Positions 1 to 10,306 of a stretch of DNA of 64,000 nucleotides are shown one piece after another. The first letter of the stretch is position 1. Each line of letters opens with the position of its first letter. Below the pieces are notes generated by a model, which did no database searches, was not told the origin of the DNA, and saw only the letters and a list, made by a program, of their open reading frames with translations. The DNA is taken from NCBI GenBank assembly GCA_001599755.1, contig BCHX01000004.1, positions 4,712,001 through 4,776,000 of the forward strand. Reading direction: 5' to 3'. The translations under genes were made by a program, and so were the position numbers. This DNA is from Gliomastix tumulicola (Eukaryota > Ascomycota > Sordariomycetes > Hypocreales > Bionectriaceae).

Positions 1-3000
1 CAAGTATGATGTGATCTCTTCCTCGGGAGCATTTGTCCCATCGTCTGGTCGGTGGATACCGAGAGATATGAGGAACTGCTGGATTGAGAACAATGGATGT
101 CCTTCACCTCCATTCTCGAGCTTCTCCGTGGCTTGTCGGATCCAGTCGTCCCAAGCTATAGGTGCCAATGCTGTGTCGAGCTGTGCGTTGACGAGTTCCC
201 AGAATCTCATCGTCGGCACACCGATAACCATGTCTTCGTAGGCTCCTCGCGGCTCGTGCGAGTCCGCAAATATCTTGTTGATGATAGTCCCAGCCACAGT
301 TGCTGTATCGGAGACAAGCATCCACTGGTCCAGCTCACTCGTGGGATACACTCCCATGGACACCGCACCAGCGACCACACGCCAGAGGTAGTCGTCTGTG
401 TTTGCGACGCTGTTGCTAGCCTTTGAGCCGATGATACGTCCGGGCTTCACCACGGCGACGCGGTTTTGGGACGGGGGGAGTCGATCAATGACGGTTCTGA
501 TGACGATGTCGCAGACAAACTTCGTCTGAATATAGCCGTTGGCACTCTTCATGGCGTTCACAAGCCCATCCTCGAGGTAGTTCGTATAGCTAGCGAAGCT
601 CCCTCCGCCAGAGACGAAGACGAATCTCGGAAGGGCTGGAGATGTCATAGTGGCTTCCAAGAGCGCCACGACTGAACCAACATTGATCTGTCGCATTGAG
701 TGATAGTCTAGGTTCCAGTTGACGGAGGCTCCGTTGTGAATAACGGCGTCGATATTTCCCTCATCAGCCTGCCCGCAGACTCTGCTCCACTGGTTGTCCG
801 TAAGACCGATGCGGTCCTTCTGTAGGTCCCCCGGCCAGATTTCGAGTTTTTGTTCATGCCGTTGAGACCACCATCCTCCGAGCTCAGCAGCATCCTTGAT
901 ACGGGATAGACCATGCGTGAGCGACATGGCGCGCACATGCGCAATGACAGTGCCGACTTTTGGATCATCGAGGAGCTTTCTGAGAATCTCAGCACCCAGA
1001 TACCCGCTAGCTCCTGTGACGAGGACAGTAATACTCCTTGACACCTTGGATACCGGAACAGCGGGCGTCTCGAGGAGGCGAAGGAGTCGAGGCTCTAGAG
1101 AACTTGTGATGATTTGCGTCTCGCTGACAATATCCAACGTCTGGCCACCAGATGCCTCACTGTTACCATCGATCAAGCCCGCCATAGCTGAGATGGTAGA
1201 ATGAGTCTCGCCAAGCACTCGAGCGTCGTACTTGTCCCGGAATTGCTGCTCTACACGCTTGACCAGCCTGATGATGGCAATTGAATCTCCTCCGACGTGG
1301 TAGAACCCATGGTGGGTTCCAATGGTATCTTTGGGCACGTTGAGTATGTCGGCCCAGATTTCTTGGAGAAGCTCTTCGGTCCTGGTCTGTGGTGCGCGTC
1401 GACTACGGACGTTATCGAGACAGAATGAATTGAGGTCTTCTGATGTGAGAGCCGCTGCGCTTGTCTTGAGAGCCGACCGATCTAGCTTCGTCGATGCCTT
1501 GATGATAGGTAGTCGATTGCAGGGAATGAAAAGGGAAGGGATCACGTGTCGTGGTAGGACTGAGTGCAAGTCGTTAATGATACCCTTCAGCTTTGTTCGT
1601 AGATGTTGATCCAAGGGGATGAACTTGCGACCGAACAATGGTATCACGTCGCGATATGTGGCAAGTTCGAAGAACATCACAAGTTGGCCGCTTTCATCCC
1701 TTCGAATAAGATCCGCGACAACTTGGACATCGCCTGCGCCAATCTCAGCCAAACAGGCGCGGAAATGGTGCTCGACTTCACCCAGCTCGACACGCATACC
1801 ACGGATCTTGACTTGTGTGTCCTTTCGCCCACAGAACTCCATTGTACCATCTGCGTTGTAGCGGCATAGATCGCCTGACTTGAAGAGCCGGCCCCAGTGC
1901 GGTGGTGTTGCAGTCGGTGCTGACCAACCTGCTTGAGACACAGGAAAGACTGCCTTCGAAGTCTTCTCAGCGTCGTCAAGGTACTCCCTTAGGACCGTCG
2001 GCCCCTGCACGACGACCTCTCCCACAGTTCCGATTGGTACCAACTTCGTGTGATCCTTCGGATCGACTATCCAACAGAATCCACCAACAGGCCTTCCAAT
2101 CGTAAGTGCAGACTCTCCCCTCTCTGTCCACTCGTAGATCGAGCTCAGACAGCACGTCTCCGCAGGTCCCCAGCCGTTGAACAGCCGTACAGAACCAAAC
2201 CACGTATCAAGTAGATCCTGGCTCGCCGCTTCTCCGGCCCAGACCAACAGCTTCAACGAGGGTACGTCGGAAGGATGCAGGGTCCGGGTGAATGATGGGG
2301 TGAGATAAGCCGATGACACGTTGAACTCGCGGATAAAGCTCGAGATGTCGTTCGCGCGGTCCTGGTCCGCCGGGATACAGACAGTCGCGCCGGCGATAAG
2401 GGGAGCAAGGATCTCGCCTATGGAGAGATCGAAGACGAACGCGGCGAACTGTAGCACGTTGACGCCTGGGCCGAGGTCGATGTGCTTGGCAATGTCGATC
2501 ATGGCGGTGCAAACGGAACGATGCTCCATGACGAGACCTTTGGGCGTCCCCGTCGAGCCGGATGTGAAGAGAACGTAGACGATGTCACCAGGGGAAGGCT
2601 GCACGGGAAGAATATCGCGTTGGCTAAGAGCATTGATGAAAGTCGGTGACACTTCGAGTGTCGAAGGCACGAGACTGCGGCAGAGCCGAGCATGCTGAGG
2701 CGAGCTGAGAGCAAGACTTGCGTTCGACTGCCGGACAATCTGGTGAAGTCTCTCGTGGGGATGAGAAGGCTCGAGTGGCACCCAAGCAGCCCCTGCCTTG
2801 TTGATTGCCAAGATAGATACCACATGCCAGATGGATTTCTCAAAGCATACCAGGACCAGATCGTGTCGATGAACCATGTCGTTCGATACAAGATGCCATG
2901 CGAGCCTGTCAGAAGCCTCGTCCAGTTCCCCGTAAGTCATCTCACCTTCCATACTTCGCAAGGCCAAAGCATTCGGTTGTAAGGCGACTTGTTTCGCGAA

Positions 3001-6000
3001 CATCTCGGGAAAGGTAGAATCAACAACGATCGGCATGCGGCTGTTCTGCCGTCTTGCAAATTCGTAGTCCCATCGACTCGCGGCGGAGATTGCGCTGAGG
3101 CTCTTGTTGCTGTGCTCCTCCTGGGCGAAGGAGGTGACGAGGTGCTCAAGCTGGTGAGCTATGGCAGTGGCCTGGTGCTCAGAAATAATGTTGGCGTCAA
3201 AGGTGATATGGATCTGGATGACTTCGTCGGAGATCGAGGTCTGCACGACAAGTGGCATGGTGAAGTAGCTGCCCGAGCCGGACTCGCCGTCCTCGTCCTC
3301 GAGCTTCTCCATGATTAGAATGGGGTCGCTGGGGGAGTCGCTGCTGTCGATGTCGCGGAACATATTTTGATACGGCTGGACGACGAGAAGGCTCGACAAG
3401 TCGCACACCTCCTTCGCCGCAGGGCCGATCTTAGCAATGTTCTGAAGGCCAAACTGCTCGTAGGGAATCATGTCGGTAGCTTGTGTCTGCACCTGCCGGA
3501 GGAACTCCGAGATCTTCTGCTCATGCTGAACACGAATGCGCACGGGGACTGTCGCCACGACAGGACCTGGCATGTCACTGATACCCGGGACTGCAGCTTG
3601 GCGACCTGAGACCGAGGCTCCAAAGCAGATGTCATCAGTCTCGCAGTATGTCGCCAGTAGGAAAGCCCAAGATGCTCGGACTAGAGTCGCCAGTGTCACT
3701 GAGTCGTGGGACTGGGATGGCGGTGCAAATGACTGTGTTATATCTCTTCTAGAAGCTAGCTCTGCTGTGTTGGTAGACGGTCTCGCGGGGAAACGTGTTG
3801 GTTGAGCATCTTGCAGCTGGTTGGTCCAGTGCTCGATTGACGCCGCCTCTTTGGCTTCAATGCGTATGTGTTTGATGAAGCTGTCAAACGGTCTGAGACT
3901 AGGCGTGGCCTCGATGTCCCTGTATAAGATGTTCAGAGTGCTAAGCGCGAGACGCAAAGTCCAGCCATCGTACGAAGCGTGGTGAGCAACAAGCACAAAA
4001 TGTCGAGATCCGTCTCGGTTCGTGGTCAGTCCCCAACGGCTTAGACGGCAACCAAGCGTCATCTTCATTGCGCTCGCCCGCCGGATGAAGTCCTGAAGCT
4101 GCATCCCTTCGGTGTCCTCCCACTGCGTGTCATTGCCGATGTGCGCCTGAATAGTCATGTTGCAGACCTCGATGATCCGAGTCCTCAGGTTCGGGCATAG
4201 CTGAACAGTCTTGTTCCATGCCTCGATGAATCGATGCTCACACACGCTGTCGTGCAGACGAAACACCCATTTGGCTATGTATGATCGCGGCTGCTTGATG
4301 GACAGAGCCATGAGACCTTGTTGGAGAGGCGTGACTGGGAAGGCATTGTCAAGTACAAGACGATAAGTAGCGGCAACGTCAGTTCCCAGAGCCATGTGTT
4401 TGAGCAGCTCATCTTCCGTAGCCTTCCGAACTTCATCGTTGATCAGATCAAAAGGCTGAAGTTGCTCCCCTTCAGATCGAAGTCCCACTGTCACCGCGCT
4501 CTTCGCTACTGCGTGCAGCCTCGGATCATCAAATACGTTTTTGACTGAGACCTCGATGCCCATCTCTCGCGCGAGCGATACAAAGTGAATCGCCATGACC
4601 GAATCGCCGCCAATGCTGAAAAAGCTGTCGTCTATTCCGATAGACCCCAGTGGGATGTTGAACAGGGATGCCCAAATCGCTTGGAGGTGCACCTCGGCAT
4701 CCGTTTCCGGTGGACGCTTCACGTGGTTGACCATAGCATACTCATCTATGTCCCTCGGTGATAGTTGTCCTGTCAGAGTCCGAAGAACCTTGCGATCAAG
4801 CTTTGTCGATGTGTTTGACGGCATGATCCGACAAGGGATGCAGAGAGACGGGACCATATAGTGTGGTAAGGCCATCTTGAGCTGTCCGGTCAGGGCGACG
4901 ATGCTCTCTCGCAATTTTGGAGAGACAGGCATGAACACTTCGTTAGCTTGCGTCAAGCCTTCTCTCATGTCCCTAGTATAAGAGACGTATGCAACCAGAG
5001 TTCTGTTTTTGGAGTCGGTCAAGTGAATGGCCTCGACAGCGACTCGCTGAAATTCTGGCATCAGTTCCTGAATGTGATGCTCAATCTCCCCTAGCTCGAT
5101 TCGCAAGCCCCTAATCTTGACCTGTGTGTCCCTCCTTGCGATGAACTCGACCCTCCCGTCGGCTTTGAACCTGGCCAGGTCGCCTGAGCGGTACATGCGG
5201 TCCCAGCCGGGTACATGTCTGTTTGGCGCCCACGCGGGTAGGGGCTTCACAAACACCTTCTGGTCTTGCTCCTCGTTGCCGAGATACCCACGGAGCAGTG
5301 TCGGCCCTTGGATGACGATCTCGCCGACGCAGCCCCAGGGTGCGAGCTTCCTCGGGTCTTCCGGGTCAACGATCCAGCATCTCCCTCCGACAGGGTGCCC
5401 TAAACAGAGCGGCGAGACGTTCTTGGACCGCCATTGGTGCAGCGTGCTGAAGACGCAGGTCTCTGCTGGGCCCCAGCCATTGAAGAGTCGCACTCTATTT
5501 CCCTCGAGCCAGGTCTCCAGTAGGTCCCTACTAGCAGCCTCGCCGCACAGGACAAGCAGCTCTATGGTTGGGAAGTCCTCGGGTCGCATCGTCTGCGCCA
5601 CTGCTGGGGTGAGTATAGCCTAGGTGGCTTTCTCTCGTCGGACAAAGTCGGCTAAGCCGTTCATCCTCTCCTCCTCGGACGGGATGCATATCGATGCGCC
5701 GGCGATGAGAGTCATGAAGGACTCGCCGACCGTGGCGTCGAAGACGTGCGATGCAAACTGAAGCATGCGTACGGACGGGTTCATGCCGAGTCTGCGGCCG
5801 ATGGCGAGCTGGCTTGTACACACGGCATCGTGCTCCATGATGAAGCCTTTCGGTGTGCCCGTACTGCCAGAAGTAAAGAGGATATACACGGGATCGCGGG
5901 GTGTGACTTTGGACTGAACATTGAGGTCGTCTCTGACGGAAGCCAGTCCGCCGTCGAGATCCGGTCCCACCACTGCTACTGTCAGGCCGAGGCCGAGGCA

Positions 6001-6375
6001 TGTCTGGTGGTTCTTGCTTGATGAGAGTACAAGCCTCGAGCCAGTTTGTTCGACGATAGACCGATTCCGCTGATGAGGATGTGAGGCATCGAGAGGTGAC
6101 CAGGCAGCACCGGCTTTGTTCACTGCAAGCATAGCGACAAAGTGCCACAGCGACTTCTCGAAGCACAGATGCACGATGTCATTAACACCAATGTCGTGCT
6201 TGTCCACAAGATGCCGGGCGAGCCTGTTCGCTGAACGATTCAGCTGCCCGTATGTCATCGCCCCGTCCCAAGCACATATAGCGGGCGCCTTGGGTGACGA
6301 CCGGGCTTGGGCCTCGAAGAGCTTATGGAAGCAAGCGTCCACTCGAGGCGAGGGTTTGGTTAGAGACCGCGTCAT
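1..6375 (-). CDS. Dimodular NRPS (A-T-C-A-T-R), 3'-partial, with an in-frame TAG
   Basis: Non-ribosomal peptide synthetase that should activate two amino acids, condense them and release the product reductively. Starting from ATG 6375, the first after an upstream in-frame TAA at 6408-6406, the order is: adenylation 1 (core FTSGSTGTPKG near 5880, YRSGDLARF, STKLDRK); carrier 1 (IGGDS, phosphopantetheine Ser codon 4602-4600); condensation (HHASYDGW, active His pair 3984-3979, Asp 3969-3967); adenylation 2 (FTSGSTGTPKG near 2550, FKSGDLCRY, STKLDRS); carrier 2 (VGGDS, Ser codon 1284-1282); and an SDR-type reductase (TGASGYLG at 1014-994, YIQTK near 534-520) that leaves the window still open. No intron is needed anywhere. 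The one defect is TAG at 5622-5620, inside adenylation 1 just before AILTP. The two adenylation domains align without a gap there, so a skipped intron is unlikely. It could be a pseudogene, a recent null allele or a base error. Product unknown. Confidence 0.88.
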
Positions 6376-7854
6376 GACGAGAGACCGGCCAGTATTGACC
6401 CTGTGTTATCAATGCCGTGGCCCTACATCAATGATCTAGATTGGTGAAGGGCGCTTTTGATAGTGTCATGCTTTGGACGTGTCTCTTCCAGCGTTATTTC
6501 ATTGTCAGTAATTGAGGAGTCATCATAGCTACGCGATTCTCCCAAACACACGTTGGGTCACTTACCCACCCTCCCTTTTTATGTCGGGATATGCAGGCTT
6601 ACTTCAAGGTGGTTTGTAATGGGTATCGAGGATCGTCGCAGATGTGGCTGCTTCCTACGACGAAATGTACTTCCGCTCTAGTCTTAGGTCTTGTCGTGCT
6701 CGAAGCACGGACCTTGTGCCCAGGCGGGACGGGCTCCCTCACATGCAGTCATGTCCTTATTACGTTTTACTTTTAGGACCATCCAAGGCTGCATACGAGC
6801 TCGAAGGGGAGTCAGCAACGAGAGCCGGCATTATATGCAGTTCGTGACATACCGGCAGTCTATGTAGCCACGGGATGAGAAGCACTCTCCCTCATACAGC
6901 GGCGAATGGTTCGGCTAAATCTAGATCTCGACTGCTAATGACGTACTGACTTAATTACACGTTTGTACGGATTCTCCTAGATTCAAATTTCGGCCGACAT
7001 TTCGGTTCCGATGATAATCGTTGGTGAAGACGGTAGATGCTCATCCCGACTGTCAGAAAAACAAGCTTAAAATCAGCCGATCGCTAGTCATTGTAGATGA
7101 CCAGGGAATTCATGACACTAGGCAGAACGTGGTAATGTGAGCGCTGTAATCCGCCAAGAAACGGACAACCCGACGGGTAAGCATCCCCTCGTCGGCGCTC
7201 CTTCTCAATCGCTCGCACAAAACAGGATCAACTGTTCAACCTTGGGTATTTCAAGCATTTTCGCTTGGCTGATGGCTTATTGGTGGTAAGCTACCGCCAG
7301 GTAGCTTTTCTTGGTGATAGCTATGGACCACATGCGAGGTGGTAAGAACCCTGCACGTAGCTATACAAAAAGACGATGGGAAGGCCTCCGATGATCGTCG
7401 GTTAGGCTGATCCACGCCTAGGGCAGTATAATGCCAAAAGTGGCATTGCTTTCGAGTCATGCAGTAAGACCGGACACCGACGTGATCATTGGCATACTTG
7501 GAGCACTAACGACCTTCTGAAGATCGGGGTATTCGGTGCTGATTTTGTTTCTCCGGTCCTCGTATCGTCGCGTGCATATACGAAGAGCGAACGTTCAGCA
7601 CCGCCTGTCTCCTGGAGTATAGTAACGTCACAACATAAGTCGGGCATTCAGTATCTAGACCGCCAAATCGGGAGGCATCTGTCCCCCCTTCTGAAGACCG
7701 GGACAGCAAGGGGTGTTGGTGATTCGTAATTATGCTGTACACAATCACATGCTACATACACATATACTCAGATCAAATGAACCTGTGAGAATACTAAGAG
7801 TGATGAAACAATCGGTAGCGCGTGGACGGCCACGCGATGACGTAGCTTATAGAT
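6376..7854. other. Intergenic, NRPS promoter side
   Basis: I see no supportable gene between the NRPS start and the end of the kinase-like gene. Both flanking genes are on the minus strand, so this should hold the NRPS promoter. The only structure I noticed is a 16-bp direct repeat with one mismatch (CCTTCTGAAGAYCGGG at 7513-7528 and 7687-7702). Short ORFs here show no recognisable domains. Confidence 0.5.
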
Positions 7855-9366
7855 TCAATGGCCTCTAAGGAAAGTCTGCAGCAAATCATCCTCTCTCCAT
7901 CTCGCAACTGCACTGGCCTTCCACGCTTCCCACTCTTCTTCCTCTCTCCCTAGGTTCTCCTCCTCAAAGACCGGCTCAGTATCGAATGCCCTCTTGAGGC
8001 CCATGAAAAGACTCGCAAACGTCCTCCGATCCTGGTGCGAGGCCCCGCCGGGACCGAGTGCGAACAGCAATCTCTGCACCCTCCGCCCATCCAACACGCA
8101 GCGGGCGAGGTCCTCGCGTCCCCTGTCGGAGAAGGCGCGCGCGAGGAGCAGCTCCTCCTCCGCCAGCCGGTTGGAGCCGTCGTAAAACGCAGCCACAGGC
8201 CACATCATGCATGGCGAGGAGAAGGCTTCTTCCTTGGACGCGGTGCTGCACCATTCCCAGTCGATGATGGCCACGATGTCGAAGTCGTCATTGACGAGAA
8301 TGTGGTCGCCCTTGTCGTCTGCGTGCTTCAGATAGAATCTCTCGTCGCCTTGGCCTGGCCACACGCTGTCCAGGACGTCGAGCCGGAAGCGGTGTGCCAG
8401 AAACACATCCATCGCGTTCTCGGCCGTTCCGATTTCACCCCTGGTAATCATTCCGAGGTGTGCCGTGACGATGGCTCGCAGTGCTTCGCGTGATGAGCTG
8501 AAGGGTCCTGGTGGATTGCCGTCGCAGAACCGGAACGTCGAATGCCGTGCCAGGCCTTGCACCCGTGTTTGTGCTTCGCACTGGGACGTATTGCCGACTG
8601 ATATGTTCGTCGTAGGCACGAGCGATCCAAGCTTGTCGAAAGGGTGCTTTTCGATCTCAAGCAGGATGTCTGCCAGCTGCTGCACGACCTTCTCCCGCTG
8701 CGCGATGGTCGCTCCCTGCCAGTCCAGGGGCGTGCCGTTCATCTTCTCCATCAGGATATAGCCAACGCCCACCTCATTCCCAGGATCCGATTCGGTCGCC
8801 CAGTCAAACACACGCGGAGAAGGAACACGCGTGTGGCGTTCCAAGAACTGCATGGTCGCCGCCTCGCTCGCGAGAACGTAATCACGCACCTCGGACGGCG
8901 GTGATATCGGGCTGGAGAGCCTGATCCGCACAAGCCATACGACACCGTCGGCGAACACAATATCGGCATGACAGTTTTGTCCTCCCATCATGGACGAAAG
9001 TCGGTTCGGTGAGAGGTCGACGGTGCACGGCACGCTTCCGCCACGCACTTTGGAGGCGCGGGCGCACAGCTTCTCGCCGTCGATCCGTCGGCATAGCTCA
9101 TCGAGTCGCCGTGACTCCGATGCCACGTACTGGGAACTATACGCAGTCCAATCGTTCTGGTATCAATTGTTAGCAGCGATCATTTAGAGCGAGTCACCTG
9201 AGGACGCCAGTGATAAGAGAGCATGTACCTCCGGTGTCGGGCATTTATGCCACTGGTCCTGCAGGTGAGTCCGGCAAATGTGCCTGTCGCAAAGCACGCA
9301 ATCCCCAACCCGTTGAACAGCCGGGAACTGGCAGCCCTCCCAATCACAGGACCACAGAGTTAGCAT
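7855..9366 (-). CDS. Fungal APH/choline-kinase-like phosphotransferase with N-terminal Cys-rich module
   Basis: Predicted 479-aa protein from two exons: 9366-9229 and 9156-7855, joined across a 72-bp intron (donor GTACAT, branch TGCTAAC, acceptor CCAG; phase 0). The apparent GTG start at 9126 is not real; splicing adds the first exon in frame. Residues 1-46 carry a CDWEGC...CVLCDRHIC...H...CP pattern, a probable zinc-binding module. The rest is a protein-kinase-like APH fold: an ILMEKM segment in the N-lobe/hinge region, the catalytic-loop equivalent HADDKGDHILV, and IIDWEW as the metal-binding DFG equivalent. The canonical Brenner motif HxDxxxxN ends in His here; I believe related fungal proteins share this, but I could not check. 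The substrate is unknown, and antibiotic resistance should not be assumed from the family name. No pathway link to the neighbouring NRPS is visible. Confidence 0.85.
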
Positions 9367-10306
9367 GTTGAGGGTATTCGCTCGCTATCTTAGGTGTCTT
9401 AGGTGCGTTCAGAGAAGAGCGGAGAAGGGGAGCGAAATTGTCACTAAACCAACAGACCGTAAGCATGAGACCAGGCGGAGACGTCATGTGATACTAGGAC
9501 CCTGCACAACAGAAAGAGCAACGACATAAGAGCGACCAGCGGTTTGGGGAGAAACGCTCGGCGAATGATTTCATCAGCCCACAAAGCAACTTTGTCACTG
9601 TTGCTCCCAGTGATCATACAAGCGCAATGCCATTAGGAGACGCACTCTGGAAAGACCGGCGAGAAAGCCAAGTATCAATAGGGAAGACCATGTTACCAGT
9701 CTTATCTCACATTCTCGGCCACACTTCTGATTCCATGTTCTTAAGAAATCTATGTCACTTCAGGTCAGGGTAGTCGTGGATTAAAAGTAGAATCAGTCAG
9801 TTGAATCATATAGCAAAGCTAAAAGCACAGCTAAAACACACTCTGTCTCTGACCAATGTCAGAGACCAAGCTACAGTCAGAGGTCCAAAACAGCGATATA
9901 AGAACGCGAGCTATTCCCTAATAAAAACGCCAGTACTTCCTGAGATCAGCAATTGTTGTAATAACAGCGAACAATACCCTTCTCCATCCTCCAGAGGCAA
10001 ACAAACCAAAAACGACAACAAAAGCAAATTATACCAATGCATTCTCAGTCAAGGCCGTCCACTGAAGCGTGGAAGATAATGCCGGAGGACGAAGGCGGCA
10101 GTCCTCGTCCGTCCGAGGGAAATAGGTTGTGTCCGCGTTGTACACACGAATTCGGTCAGCCCTGTTGCCATGTTGCGTGGACTACCAGAAGCTAGACCAG
10201 ATGCAGGCCACTATGTGCCTCCACACTTAAAAAGGTAGACCACTTAGGGGCTGACGTCGCGATGTTGGCGTTTAGGAGTACATGGCCATGATCGTTGTCA
10301 ATCACC
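9367..10306. other. Intergenic
   Basis: No gene recognised. It contains a short perfect inverted repeat at 9845-9866 (listed separately). The 92-aa plus-strand ORF at 9801-10079 has no recognisable features and is probably chance. Confidence 0.45.
9845..9866. repeat. 9-bp perfect inverted repeat with 4-nt loop
   Basis: GTCTCTGAC, loop CAAT, GTCAGAGAC. It can form a stem-loop in DNA or RNA. It lies about 440 bp beyond the stop of the gene at 10307-12604 and about 480 bp upstream of the kinase-like gene's start. Function unknown; it may be chance. Confidence 0.4.

Noticed and set aside
7513..7702. Transposon or retroelement remnant around the 16-bp direct repeat
   Set aside because: No terminal inverted repeats, no target duplications and no transposase or reverse-transcriptase coding trace.
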